Below, piece by piece: positions 7,513-15,974 of a stretch of 64,000 bases of DNA. Every line of letters starts with the position of its first letter. Position 1 is the stretch's first letter. The stretch lies in NCBI GenBank assembly GCA_023416655.1, contig JAEZHK010000013.1, positions 41,855 through 105,854 of the forward strand, in the 5' to 3' direction. The DNA is from Bacillota bacterium. Lineage in GTDB: Bacteria; Bacillota; Clostridia; Christensenellales; Aristaeellaceae. The position numbers and the translations under genes are program-made. The notes under the pieces were generated by a model. It did not search any database, had not been told where the DNA came from, and saw only the letters and a program-made list of their open reading frames with translations.

Positions 7513-8357
7513 AGCGTGACGACCTCCATGCCGCGTTCGACGAAAGGTTGGGTATAGTGATTGACCGTCCGGTCTTCGGGGAATCCGGGAACAAACGGCA
7601 GGCCCAGCTGGCCGTACTTCGCGCCGGCGGCGCGGTTGTAGCCCATCAGTTCCACCCGTTCGAGGGCCTTCGCGCCTTCGAGCAGCCGCGCCGTGGCGGT
7701 AAGGTTTTCCTCCGTGTCCGTGACCCCGGGGATCAGCGGCACCCGGGCGCGGAATGGGATTTCCATCTCTATCAGTCGGGCGAGGTTTTTGAGGATCAGG
7801 CGGTTGTCGGCGCCGGTCCACGCTTTGTGCGCGTCCGGGTCCACGAGCTTGATATCCATCAGCACCAGATCCATCGCCAAAATAACGCGCTCAAACACGG
7901 CTGAATCGGCGTAACCGGAAGTTTCAATGGCGGCGTGGAGGCTCGATAGAAGTCCCCGCGTCTCCACCACGAAGTCAGGCTGCATCAGCGCCTCGCCGCC
8001 GGAGAACGTCACGCCCCCGCCGCTCATCTGAAGCGCCTTCGCGTTTTTGAGGATGCGCTTTGCAACTTCTTCCGGCGCCATCTCCCGCCCGGCGATCCGG
8101 AGCGCGCCCCGGGGGCAAACGCTCACGCACGCCCCACAAGCGACGCAGCCGTCCCTGTGCTCGCAAACCGCCTCACACGCGCCGCACTGAACGCACAGGT
8201 CGCGGCTTTTGAGCCGCTGCGGAGCCATGCAAAAGCTCTCCGGGTTGTGGCACCACCGGCAACGCAGCGGGCAGCCCTTTAAAAAGATCACGCTTCGGAT
8301 GCCCGGCCCGTCGTAAACCGCGAACTCCTCGATGTCAAACACAATGCCCTTGGTCAT
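7509..8357 (-). CDS. Glycyl radical enzyme activase (radical SAM)
   Basis: A 282-residue radical-SAM protein that would place the glycyl radical on the neighbouring enzyme. The SAM cluster motif is 'FLKGCPLRCRWCHNPE' (C-x3-C-x2-C) near residue 30. A ferredoxin-like insert with two [4Fe-4S] motifs follows ('CVQCGACEAVC' and 'CVACGACVSVCPRGA'), as in activases of dehydratase-type glycyl radical enzymes and unlike PFL activase, which lacks the insert. Also visible is 'MSGGGVTFSGGEAL'. It starts three bases after the transporter ATPase stop and overlaps the enzyme gene by 4 bp. Confidence 0.93.
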   Translation of the reverse strand: MTKGIVFDIEEFAVYDGPGIRSVIFLKGCPLRCRWCHNPESFCMAPQRLKSRDLCVQCGACEAVCEHRDGCVACGACVSVCPRGALRIAGREMAPEEVAKRILKNAKALQMSGGGVTFSGGEALMQPDFVVETRGLLSSLHAAIETSGYADSAVFERVILAMDLVLMDIKLVDPDAHKAWTGADNRLILKNLARLIEMEIPFRARVPLIPGVTDTEENLTATARLLEGAKALERVELMGYNRAAGAKYGQLGLPFVPGFPEDRTVNHYTQPFVERGMEVVTL

Positions 8358-8360
8358 TTC

Positions 8361-9881
8361 TCATTGCTTCCCAATCGTGTATTTCAGGATATGCTCCTGG
8401 TTCATGTCTTCCTTCCGGTCGATCTCCGCCGCGATGCCGCCGTCCCGCATCACATAGATGCGGTCGGACATGCCGATCAGCTCCGGCATGTCGGAGGAGA
8501 TCATCATGACCGCCACGCCGCTCCCCGCGATCTCGTCCATCATGCGGTAGATCTGCATCTTCGCACCCACGTCGATGCCGCGGGTCGGCTCGTCCAGGAT
8601 CAATAGTTTCGGCTTTGCGATCAGGCACTTGCCCAGCACCACCTTCTGCTGGTTGCCACCCGACAGCGTGCGGGTCATCTGCCCCACGGACGAGCATACG
8701 ATGTCCAGCTGCTCGCCCATCGAGCATGCGAGCTTCCGCTCGGACGCGCCGAACATGAAAAACCGCCTGAACAGCTTAAAGAGCGACGCCAGCGTCAGGT
8801 TCTCCGCGATCGACATGTCCAGGATCAGGCCCTCGCCCTTGCGGTCCTCCGTCAGGTACACGAGGCCCTTCCGGACGAGCGCGGTGGGGCTGGGCTTTGA
8901 TACACGCCTGCCGAGGTAGCGGATCTCGCCGCCGTGGAACCGCCGGTAGCCGAAGACGGACTTCGCCAGCTCCGTCCTGCCCGCGCCCACCAGACCCCCC
9001 AGGCCCACGATCTCGCCCGCCCGCACGGAAATCGAAATCGGCTTCGTGCCCGGCTCGAGCCGGAGGTTTTTGACCTCCAATACCACGTCGCTGCCCGGCA
9101 CGTGTTTGTTCGTGTACATGTCGCCCAGCGCCCGGCCGACCATCATGCGCACGATCCTGTCGGTCTGAAACTCCTCGCGTTCCAACGTGCCGATAGACTT
9201 TCCGTCCCGGAGCACGCTCAGCCGGTCGCCAATCTCATCAAACTCCTCCAGCCGGTGCGAGATGTAGATGATGGCCACGCCGCTCGCGCGAAGCTTTTTG
9301 ATCAGCGCGAACAGGATGTCGATCTCGTTTCGCGTCAGGGACGAGGTCGGCTCGTCCATGATGATGATTCGACAATTCTTCGAAAGCACCTTCACGATCT
9401 CCACCAATTGCTGCTGCGCGGTGGAGAGGTTCCGGACCAGCGCCGCCGGGTCGATGTCGATGCCCATATCCCCCAAGAGGCACCGGGCGCGTTCACGCAT
9501 CGCGCCCGCGTCCTTGAGGAAGCCCGCCTTGATTTCGCGCCCCATAAAAATGTTGTCCGCCACCGAAAGGTTGCCGCACAGGTTCAGCTCCTGATGGATG
9601 AAGCCGATCCCGAGCGCCTGCGCCTCGCGCGGGTTCTTCGGGGAGACGGGCGACCCATCCAGCACCATCTGCCCCTCGTCGGGCGGGATGATGCCACCCA
9701 GCACCTTCATCAGCGTACTCTTCCCCGCGCCGTTCTCGCCCACCAGGATGTGCACCTCGCCCTTTTTCAGGTCAAAGTCCACCCTGTCCAGGATCTTCAC
9801 CGTGGTGCCCCGAAGCGCCACGCCATAGCTGTCAAAGATGTACTTGGAGATGCCCTTCATCTCGAGGATCGTGTCGTTCAT
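8361..9881 (-). CDS. Ribose-type sugar ABC transporter, ATP-binding protein
   Basis: A 506-residue double ATPase of the RbsA/MglA/AraG type, which powers monosaccharide import through two RbsC-like permeases. Domain 1 has Walker A 'GENGAGKST', a Q-loop region 'FIHQELNLCGNLSVADNIF', and Walker B 'IIIMDEPTSSL'. Domain 2 has the family's altered Walker A ('GLVGAGRTEL'), signature 'LSGGNQQKVVLGKCL' and 'LLILDEPTRGIDVGAK'. It lies between a structured repeat and the activase gene, in one minus-strand operon. The specific sugar cannot be read from sequence. Confidence 0.93.
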   Translation of the reverse strand: MNDTILEMKGISKYIFDSYGVALRGTTVKILDRVDFDLKKGEVHILVGENGAGKSTLMKVLGGIIPPDEGQMVLDGSPVSPKNPREAQALGIGFIHQELNLCGNLSVADNIFMGREIKAGFLKDAGAMRERARCLLGDMGIDIDPAALVRNLSTAQQQLVEIVKVLSKNCRIIIMDEPTSSLTRNEIDILFALIKKLRASGVAIIYISHRLEEFDEIGDRLSVLRDGKSIGTLEREEFQTDRIVRMMVGRALGDMYTNKHVPGSDVVLEVKNLRLEPGTKPISISVRAGEIVGLGGLVGAGRTELAKSVFGYRRFHGGEIRYLGRRVSKPSPTALVRKGLVYLTEDRKGEGLILDMSIAENLTLASLFKLFRRFFMFGASERKLACSMGEQLDIVCSSVGQMTRTLSGGNQQKVVLGKCLIAKPKLLILDEPTRGIDVGAKMQIYRMMDEIAGSGVAVMMISSDMPELIGMSDRIYVMRDGGIAAEIDRKEDMNQEHILKYTIGKQ

Positions 9882-9931
9882 GGTAAGAGCGCCCCTCTCC
9901 AGGCAAACGATGTTGAATGAGGTGGTGGAAT

Positions 9932-10035
9932 GGCGAGGCGATTTTCTGTCCCCACAAGGAGCCGGAAGGGAGCCGTAGTGGAGCTACGGTGACCGGACGA
10001 GCGACACAGTGGGGGCGGAAAAGCGACCGTCAGGC
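9932..10035 (+). repeat. Structured repeat family A, copy 1
   Basis: Lies in the 180-bp gap between the ATPase and permease genes. It has the core AAGGAGCCGGA ... GAGCGACAC, bounded by TCCCCAC/GTGGGGG and then by GATTTTC/GGAAAAG. The inner hairpin is CCGTAG/CTACGG instead of the AATAGC/GCTATT of other copies, so pairing is kept with different bases. Outer ends are degenerate. Confidence 0.7.
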
Positions 10036-10061
10036 CTGCCGCCGAATCAATCAGCGGTTGC

Positions 10062-11084
10062 CTACAGCTTCCGGTTCTTGACGACTTCCAGGATGATCGC
10101 GAGCAGGATGACCACGCCCATCGCGGGCTGGTACAGGTAGTAGTTGACGCCCAGGAGGTTGATGCCGTTCTCCAGCGTCTTTGTGATCAGTACGCCGAAC
10201 ACGCAGTTGATCACGCTGGACACGCCGCCGAACAGGCTCGTCCCGCCGACCACCGCGGAGGTGACGATCTCAAACGTATAGTTGGCTCCGCCCAAATTCG
10301 ACTGCGCGCAGTTGACACGGATGGTGAGCAGCACCGACGCCAGCGCCACCAGCATCGAGCACAGCACGTAGGTCGTAACGTGCAGCCGCGCGGTATTGAT
10401 GCCGCTGAGCCGGGCGGTCGCCGGGTTGAAGCCGAAGGCGGAAAGCTCTCGCCCGTAGGTGGAGTGGTGGCGGATCAGCCACATGACGATCAGCACGAGA
10501 ATCGCTACGTACAGGTAGGACGGCAGGTGTAAAATCTGCGTCAGCGCCTCGTTCCCGGCATGCGCGCCCGGCAGATTCTCCGCCAGGCCCGCGAAAGGCC
10601 TCGTCGTGCCGAAGGCCAAGAGGTCCTCCGGCAGCTGGTAGTACGCGTCGCCTTTCCCAACGATCTGCGCCACGCCATAGAGCATGTACCCGGAGCCGAG
10701 CGTCGCGATGAACGGCGGCACCTTCATGTACTGGATGATGAGGCCGTTGACCAGGCCCACCGAAGCGCCGATCAGAAGCGTCAGCGGGATGGCCTGCCAC
10801 GCGGGCATGCCCAGCTTCTTGGCCATGATGCCCAGCATCACCGAACAAAGCCCCAGCGTGTAGCCCAGCGAAAGGTCGATGCCGCCGGTGGTCAAAACCA
10901 GCATCATGCCCATGACCGCGACCAGCGGCACCGCCGCCTGCTTGACCACCGTCAGGATGTTCCTGACCGTAAAGAAGTTTCCGATAAAGGCCACCGCGCA
11001 CAGGAAGATCACGAGGAAGATCAATATGCTCCCGTGCGCCTTGGCAAAGGCGGTGAACCCGTCCCTTTTTACTGCTTTCTGCAT
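10062..11084 (-). CDS. Ribose-type sugar ABC transporter permease (second)
   Basis: A 340-residue membrane protein of the RbsC/BPD-type sugar permease family. It has about ten hydrophobic segments and the family motif 'VLTTGGIDLSLGYTLGLC' near residue 65, plus 'VVGGTSLFGGVSSV' near 280. It would pair with the 331-residue permease encoded just upstream to form a heterodimeric channel. The genes are 12 bp apart. An N-terminal cytoplasmic stretch precedes the first membrane helix ('SILIFLVIFLCAVAFIGNFF'). Confidence 0.92.
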   Translation of the reverse strand: MQKAVKRDGFTAFAKAHGSILIFLVIFLCAVAFIGNFFTVRNILTVVKQAAVPLVAVMGMMLVLTTGGIDLSLGYTLGLCSVMLGIMAKKLGMPAWQAIPLTLLIGASVGLVNGLIIQYMKVPPFIATLGSGYMLYGVAQIVGKGDAYYQLPEDLLAFGTTRPFAGLAENLPGAHAGNEALTQILHLPSYLYVAILVLIVMWLIRHHSTYGRELSAFGFNPATARLSGINTARLHVTTYVLCSMLVALASVLLTIRVNCAQSNLGGANYTFEIVTSAVVGGTSLFGGVSSVINCVFGVLITKTLENGINLLGVNYYLYQPAMGVVILLAIILEVVKNRKL

Positions 11085-11096
11085 GCCGGCGCCCCC

Positions 11097-12092
11097 TTAC
11101 TTGGTCTCCCCGGCCCGCTCGGCCGGGGAAAACTGTGCGGTCCTCATCTCGCGGCGCGCCTTCAAAAGCATCGAGAAGGCCACGACAAGGATGATGATGA
11201 CGCCGACCAGGATGTTCTGGTAGAACGAGTTGACGCTCAGGAGGTTTAGGATATTCCGGATGGAGCCGATGATCAGTGCGCCCACCATGCTCATCCCCAC
11301 CTTGCCCTCGCCGCCCATCATGCTCACGCCGCCGATGATGCAGGCGGCGATGGCGTCCAGCTGGTACGGCTCGCCCTGCGTGGGGTGGGCGGTGTCGAGC
11401 TGCGCGGCCAAGAGGATGCCTGCCGCGGCGGAACAGAAACCGGACGCGGTGAACACGAACATCTTGATCTTCGCGGTGTCGATGCCCACGTTTTTAAGCA
11501 CCTGCTCGTTGCCGCCGAGGCCGTAGATGCGCGTGCCGATGGGGAGAAACGTGGTCACAAAGATGCCCGCCAGCACAAAGAGCACCATCAGGTAGTCGGA
11601 GTAAGGCACGCCCAGAAACGCCCCGTTGCCGATTTCGACAAAAACCTCCGGGAATCCGCCGAAGGAGCGACCGCCGTTGAACAAAAACGCCGCGCCCTGC
11701 GTGATCTGGCCCACCACCAGCGTGGCGATGAACGCGGGCACCTCCAGGTATGCGTTCAGCGCGCCGGACACCGCGCCGATTCCAAGGCCCGCCAGAAGCG
11801 CCGCCAGGATCGCCACCGGCACGGGCACGCCGCTCACCAGCAGAAGCCCCGCGATCATGCCGCAGAAGGTGACGTTTCCGCCCACCGAAAGGTCAATGCC
11901 CTTGATGACAATGACCATCGTCACACCCACCGCGCAGATGGCGATGATGGAGCACTGGCGCACCACATTCAGAAGGTTCTGAAACGTCAAAAAGTTGGGC
12001 ACAAACGAGCCCGCGATCACAAACAGCGCGGCGTACAGCGCCGCGAGCAGCCATTTCCGGGTTTTGACGGGGATCTTCAATGTTATCGGCAC
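11097..12092 (-). CDS. Ribose-type sugar ABC transporter permease (first)
   Basis: A 331-residue RbsC-type permease with the hallmark 'VIVIKGIDLSVGGNVTFCGM' near residue 65 and 'IGGVSMMGGEGKVGMSMVG' near residue 270, and about ten hydrophobic segments. It begins at a GTG (12092) with only a weak purine-rich site ahead. It is separated from the upstream binding-protein gene by 314 bp that hold two repeat elements, so permease output is probably lower than that of the binding protein. Confidence 0.92.
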   Translation of the reverse strand: MPITLKIPVKTRKWLLAALYAALFVIAGSFVPNFLTFQNLLNVVRQCSIIAICAVGVTMVIVIKGIDLSVGGNVTFCGMIAGLLLVSGVPVPVAILAALLAGLGIGAVSGALNAYLEVPAFIATLVVGQITQGAAFLFNGGRSFGGFPEVFVEIGNGAFLGVPYSDYLMVLFVLAGIFVTTFLPIGTRIYGLGGNEQVLKNVGIDTAKIKMFVFTASGFCSAAAGILLAAQLDTAHPTQGEPYQLDAIAACIIGGVSMMGGEGKVGMSMVGALIIGSIRNILNLLSVNSFYQNILVGVIIILVVAFSMLLKARREMRTAQFSPAERAGETK

Positions 12093-12101
12093 CTCACTTG
12101 T

Positions 12102-12241
12102 GGCGGATGAAATCTGTTATACATCTTTCATCCGCGTTGGGAACGGCGCAGGCCCTTCAAGGCAAGCCTTGTGGCCGGGCCTGCGCGCGAATCGGTATAG
12201 GCAACCTGCGGCCGTGCATGCCGCCCTCCGGTTGCCTATAG
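12102..12241 (-). repeat. Hairpin repeat family D, copy 1
   Basis: Read on the minus strand, this is a diverged copy of 22915-23042. Shared parts include AGGCAACCGGAGGGCG, CGGCCGCAGGTTGCCTATAC, a variable GC-rich stem, GCGCCGTTCCC and ATGAAAGATG. Its first and last arms (GGCAACC/GGTTGCC) pair. It lies directly upstream of the first permease gene. Confidence 0.7.
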
Positions 12242-12306
12242 TGGATTGGGGCTTCGGCCCCAAACCCCGGGAAGGGCGACGACGGGCGCTCTGCCTTGAT
12301 CTTTTC

Positions 12307-12396
12307 ACCCGAAAATGCCCGCTTGCGGGCATTTTCTTGGGGGTCCAGGGACACTGTCCCTGGCGGGGGTCCCGGGGGCAGAGCCCCCGGGCGTTC
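12307..12396 (+). repeat. Hairpin repeat family C, copy 1
   Basis: Three hairpins in series: AAAATGCCCGC/GCGGGCATTTT, CCAGGGACA/TGTCCCTGG and CCCGGGGGC/GCCCCCGGG, linked by GGGGGT. It ends 10 bp past the stop of the binding-protein gene and may terminate or stabilise that transcript. Other copies are at 14784, 15975 and 22778. Confidence 0.7.
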
Positions 12397-12406
12397 TTCT
12401 CGTTCC

Positions 12407-13327
12407 TTAGCCGACGTTGGTGGCGTCGAAGATCTGGGTGCCCGCGTCGATGAACTTCTCCACGCTGTCGGTGGCGCCCGCGAAGGCCTTCTGGATGTAC
12501 TCGACGCCCAGCGCGCCGATCTTATCCGGGAACTGCGCAACGGTGCCCAGCACGGAGCCGTCCTTGATCATGCCCTTGCCCGCGTCGCTGCCGTCAAAGG
12601 AGATGATCTTGACGCCGGTCAGGTCGTTGTTCTGAAGGGCCTGCAGGATGCCCGGCAGCATGTTGTCCGAGCAGCAGAAGATGCCCTGGATGTCGGCGTT
12701 CGCCTGGATCATGTTCTCGGTGACCTGCATCGCCTTGTCGACGACCCAGTCGCCCGGCTGCTCGTTGATGAGCTTGAGGCCGCTGCCTTCGATGCCGGCC
12801 TTGAAGCCGTCGGCGCGGTCGTCGCCCGCCTTGGAGCCGTTGGCGCCGCGGACGATGATCACGTTGCCCGCGCCTCCCAGCTCTTTCACCATCCGCTCGC
12901 CGGCGGACTTGCCGCCCGCCAGGTTGTCGGTGGAGATGAAGGTGACGTACAGGTCTTCGTGGCCCGCCTCGATGCCCTGGTCGACCAGCACCACCGGGAT
13001 GCCCGCGGCCTTGGCCTTCTCAAGCACCTGGATGTCGGCGTTGGAGTCCATGGGGTTGACGATCAGGCCGTCCACCTTCTGGTTGATCAGGTCTTCGATC
13101 TGGCTGACCTGGGTCGCGACGGCGGTCTGGGATTCGGCCAGGACGCCCACGAAGGTGTCGCCGTTTGCTTCCACGGCAGTCTTGATCGCGTCGTAAAGGC
13201 TCAGCTGGAACGCGTCGTTGGTGATGGTCTTGGTGCTGTAGCCGATCTTCTTGCCCTCCGCGGAGACCGTCAGGCACAGGGACAGCGCGAGCAGGAGCAC
13301 CAGGGACAGGATCCAGATTCGTTTCAT
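12407..13327 (-). CDS. Ribose-type sugar ABC transporter substrate-binding lipoprotein/protein
   Basis: A 306-residue periplasmic-binding-protein type I fold (Peripla_BP_4/RbsB-like). The N-terminal signal peptide is 'MKRIWILSLVLLLALSLCLTVSA' with a probable cut after VSA; no lipobox Cys follows, which is unusual for a Gram-positive. The mature part shows 'DAFQLSLYDAIKTAVEANG', 'DGLIVNPMDSNA' and 'ISFDGSDAGKGMI', typical of this family. The start at 13327 is preceded by AAGGAGG. First gene of the sugar operon, with a LacI-type operator half-site in its promoter. Sugar specificity unknown. Confidence 0.92.
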   Translation of the reverse strand: MKRIWILSLVLLLALSLCLTVSAEGKKIGYSTKTITNDAFQLSLYDAIKTAVEANGDTFVGVLAESQTAVATQVSQIEDLINQKVDGLIVNPMDSNADIQVLEKAKAAGIPVVLVDQGIEAGHEDLYVTFISTDNLAGGKSAGERMVKELGGAGNVIIVRGANGSKAGDDRADGFKAGIEGSGLKLINEQPGDWVVDKAMQVTENMIQANADIQGIFCCSDNMLPGILQALQNNDLTGVKIISFDGSDAGKGMIKDGSVLGTVAQFPDKIGALGVEYIQKAFAGATDSVEKFIDAGTQIFDATNVG

Positions 13328-13426
13328 GGGCAATTCCTCCTTGTGATGTTGGGGTACATGATTGCGCGGGCCGCCGCGCAAATTCATCCGGTTTCAGGCG
13401 GGGCGTATGCCCCGGTTCCAGTGCAG

Positions 13427-13455
13427 AGTATAGCATAATATTATCGTTAATTCAA
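13427..13455 (-). promoter_or_regulatory. Sugar operon promoter with operator half-site
   Basis: Minus-strand TTGAAT (13450-13455), 17 bp, TATACT (13427-13432). The spacer contains TTATCGTTAA (plus-strand 13441-13450), the same 10-mer that forms one arm of the palindrome at 13622-13644. The rest of the 427-bp divergent gap is AT-rich with no gene. Confidence 0.7.
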
Positions 13456-13621
13456 TAGGATTCTTAATAATATGTTGAGTCCTTAATTTGATCCATTGGA
13501 AGTATTTTAGACATTTTTATCTCGATATGCGGATATAATATTCTTCGATTTTTTTGCGTATATAGTAGTAATTATACTCATAAGCTATCGTGTATGCTCA
13601 ATACGAAATATTTTTAGAATA

Positions 13622-13644
13622 TTAGCGATAATGCTTATCGTTAA
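13622..13644. promoter_or_regulatory. Probable LacI-family operator
   Basis: TTAGCGATAA and TTATCGTTAA form an inverted repeat separated by three bases, 42 bp upstream of the -35 box of the LacI gene and about 190 bp from the matching half-site in the transporter promoter. Confidence 0.6.
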
Positions 13645-13685
13645 TACTTGGCATGATTCAGGGCGGCGCTTCCGGCCTCAATTGT

Positions 13686-13713
13686 TTGACAAATCGTAAA
13701 ATGCGGTTATAAT
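13686..13713 (+). promoter_or_regulatory. Promoter of the LacI-type regulator
   Basis: TTGACA (13686-13691), 16 bp, TATAAT (13708-13713), 42 bases before the start codon at 13755. Confidence 0.75.
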
Positions 13714-13754
13714 GGAAGGAAAGTCTCCAAAAGAAGGAGCTGCCGAGAGTAGAA

Positions 13755-14768
13755 ATGGCACGACCCGCAAACAAGGACGGCATGCCCACCCTCAAGAGCA
13801 TCGCGCTGAGGACAGGCTACACCGCCAACACCGTGTCCCAGGCGCTCAGGAATTCCCCCTCCGTCGCCCAGGAAACCCGGGACCAGATCCGCAAGGTCGC
13901 CCGGGAGATGGGCTATGTGCACAACGTCGTGGCCAGCTCGCTGCGCTCCGGCCGAACGCACACGGTGGCGCTGATTTATGGCGACGTTTCCAACATGCTC
14001 TTCGCCATCAAGATCCGCGAACTGGAAGAAGAACTTCGCAAGCGCGGCTACCAGGTGCTCATCCTCAATACCGACGAGGACCCGGATCTTGAGCGCCGCG
14101 CGATCCACACCGCCATTAGCCGCAAGGTGGATGGCGTGGTGCTCTGCCCCTGCCAGAAGGGTCAGGAGGGGCTGAGGCTCATGGAACAGCACCGTGTGCC
14201 CTACCTGCTCTCCGGCCGGTACTTTGAAGGCGTGGACTGCGATTCGATCGTCTGGGCGGACTACAAGGGCGGGTTGATCGCGACGCGGCACCTGATTGAG
14301 CGCGGCTGCCGGAGAATCCTGTTCCTAAACGGCCCGGAGATCATCTCGTCGGCCAGGGAGCGGGGCCGCGGCTACCGGGACGCACTGAAAGAGGCGGGGC
14401 TTACGCCGATGGAGCGCAGCGTCCCATCCATGTCCGGCGGCGTCCGCCGCGCGCTGGACCACTGCAGCGCCGAGGGCGTCACCTATGACGGCATCTTCGC
14501 CTTCAGCGACCTGATCGCGCTGGAAGCCGCCTGCTGGCTGACCGAGCATGGCCTTCGCATTCCGGAGGATGTGCGCATGGCCGGGTTTGACGACATCCTC
14601 TCCCACATCTGCATCCCCTTCGGGCTCACGTCCATCGCCGCCGACAAGCGGCAGGAAACCCTCCTCGCGGTGGAACTGCTGCTCGGCCGCATCGAGGGCA
14701 AACAGGACCGCCCCGGCGAGCGCCGTACGATGGACGTGCAGCTGGTGGCCCGGGCCAGCTCCAGATAA
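13755..14768 (+). CDS. LacI-family transcriptional regulator
   Basis: A 337-residue regulator. Residues 10-60 are a LacI helix-turn-helix and hinge ('TLKSIALRTGYTANTVSQAL', 'VHNVVASSLRSGRT'). The rest is a sugar-binding periplasmic-protein-like domain ('DGVVLCPCQKG', 'DGIFAFSDLIALEAACWL', 'VRMAGFDDI'). It is divergent from the sugar importer/glycyl radical enzyme operon and is very likely its repressor; matching operator-like sequences lie in the shared gap. The ATG at 13755 has AAGGAG rather far upstream (about 16 bases) and a nearer GAGAG. A family C repeat follows its stop. Confidence 0.9.
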   Translation: MARPANKDGMPTLKSIALRTGYTANTVSQALRNSPSVAQETRDQIRKVAREMGYVHNVVASSLRSGRTHTVALIYGDVSNMLFAIKIRELEEELRKRGYQVLILNTDEDPDLERRAIHTAISRKVDGVVLCPCQKGQEGLRLMEQHRVPYLLSGRYFEGVDCDSIVWADYKGGLIATRHLIERGCRRILFLNGPEIISSARERGRGYRDALKEAGLTPMERSVPSMSGGVRRALDHCSAEGVTYDGIFAFSDLIALEAACWLTEHGLRIPEDVRMAGFDDILSHICIPFGLTSIAADKRQETLLAVELLLGRIEGKQDRPGERRTMDVQLVARASSR

Positions 14769-14783
14769 TCCGCATAGGCAGGG

Positions 14784-14892
14784 AACGCCAAAGGGCGCTG
14801 CCCTTTGGAATCCCGCCAGGGGAAATGATTTCCCCTGGACCCCTCACAAAAGGAAAATGTCCGCTAGCGCGTCCATTTTCGGGTCAAAGTAC
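14784..14892 (-). repeat. Hairpin repeat family C, copy 2
   Basis: On the minus strand: AAAATGGAC.../...GTCCATTTT-type hairpin, CCAGGGGAAAT/ATTTCCCCTGG, and CCAAAGGGC/GCCCTTTGG. It follows the LacI gene as a terminator would. Its 14853-14905 part is a near-exact inverted copy of 15962-16014 on the other side of deoC. Confidence 0.75.
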
Positions 14893-14954
14893 AGCGGCAA
14901 ACAGGTTTTTAGTCGAACAATGCGGGACGATATACAGGAGAATCAACATTGCGC

Positions 14955-14993
14955 AAGGGGCCGCCTCACGAAATACTCGTGAGACGGCCCCTT
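14955..14993 (-). terminator. Terminator hairpin after deoC
   Basis: GGGGCCG and CTCACGA on one arm pair with TCGTGAG and CGGCCCC on the other, with short internal mismatches. It lies 22 bp past the deoC stop on the minus strand. Confidence 0.65.
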
Positions 14994-15015
14994 CATAATC
15001 CCATGTGTGGACGCT

Positions 15016-15762
15016 TCAGTAGCCGCCCTTGTTCCTCGCATCCGCCGCCTGTTCCGCGGTCAGGCCCAGCACCACCGGCGTGGAACGGTAGCCGATGCCC
15101 ATCCGGTCGATGCCCAGGTCGATCAGCTCGAAGAAATGCGCCTGGTCCCGGATGCCGCCGGAGCCCTTAACCTTGCAGCGGCCTTTCGCCGCCTCCAGCA
15201 TCAACTTGATCACCTCGGTGGTCGCGCCCCTGCTTTCCCCGCCTGTATAGAAGCCCGTGGAGGTCTTGACAAAGTCCGCGCCCGCCTCGCAAGCCACATC
15301 CGTGGCCTTCGCCACCTCGTCCAGCGTCAGCGCGTCGGTCTCGAAGATCACCTTGAGCAGCGTTCCGTACTTGTGGCAAACTGCCGCCACGGCTCGGATG
15401 TCCTCCCGCACCGCGTCCCACAGCCCGGATTTGATCCAGCCGTAGTTGGCCACGATGTCCAGATCCTCGACATCGCCGCCCTTCACGATTTCCTCCGCCT
15501 GCAAGCATTTGGAGGCGGTGGAAGAAAGCCCGAAGGGGAAGTCGCACACCACGCAGATGCCGGTCTGGGTGCCCTCGCAGATTTCCCGCGCGATGGGGAG
15601 CGCGGAGGGGTTGATGCACACCGTCTTGCAGCCGAAATCAACGCCCTCTTGAATGTACTTTCGGATTTCGCCTTGCGTGAACTCGGGCTTGAGCACGCTC
15701 TGGTCGATGGTTGCGGCGAGCTCCCGCGCCGTCATTTCACACGCCTTTTTCGTCGGTTTCAT
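15016..15762 (-). CDS. deoC: Deoxyribose-phosphate aldolase
   Basis: A 248-residue DeoC, cleaving 2-deoxyribose 5-phosphate to glyceraldehyde 3-phosphate and acetaldehyde in the cytoplasm. Visible motifs are 'IDQSVLKPEF', 'VCDFPFGLSSTASK', 'EDLDIVANYG', the second lysine 'LLKVIFET', the Schiff-base lysine in 'ADFVKTSTGF' and the phosphate site 'KGSGGIRD'. The start at 15762 follows GGGAGGGAAAG; the frame continues upstream without such a site. It is convergent with the LacI gene and close to the glycyl radical enzyme operon, so it may finish the same sugar pathway, but it stands alone as a transcript. Confidence 0.93.
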   Translation of the reverse strand: MKPTKKACEMTARELAATIDQSVLKPEFTQGEIRKYIQEGVDFGCKTVCINPSALPIAREICEGTQTGICVVCDFPFGLSSTASKCLQAEEIVKGGDVEDLDIVANYGWIKSGLWDAVREDIRAVAAVCHKYGTLLKVIFETDALTLDEVAKATDVACEAGADFVKTSTGFYTGGESRGATTEVIKLMLEAAKGRCKVKGSGGIRDQAHFFELIDLGIDRMGIGYRSTPVVLGLTAEQAADARNKGGY

Positions 15763-15974
15763 CTCTTTCCCTCCCGGTCTCCTTTTTCGCCGCGTCCGGG
15801 GCCTCGCGATCTCCATGCCGCACGCTGCCCGGAAGCACCGCTGCCATCGTAAGCCTTTCTCCACCCGCTGTCAAGGTGGCGACGGCAGAAAAGCGCCCCT
15901 TCCGCACGGAAATGGAAAGCTCTCTTCTCCTGTGCGTCGTCCCGCTATGTCTGATTTGGGGCCTGTTTGCCGTT

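Noticed and set aside
7513..7821. N-terminal extension of the glycyl radical enzyme to 745 residues
   Set aside because: The extra frame lies inside the activase gene and gives Arg/Pro-rich shadow protein. The ATG at 7512 overlaps the activase stop in the usual coupled way.
9972..9993. Resemblance of the A1 inner hairpin (GAGCCGTAG..CTACGGT) to group II intron domain V
   Set aside because: The hairpin is too short, lacks the catalytic triad and bulge, and no reverse transcriptase or other intron domain is nearby.
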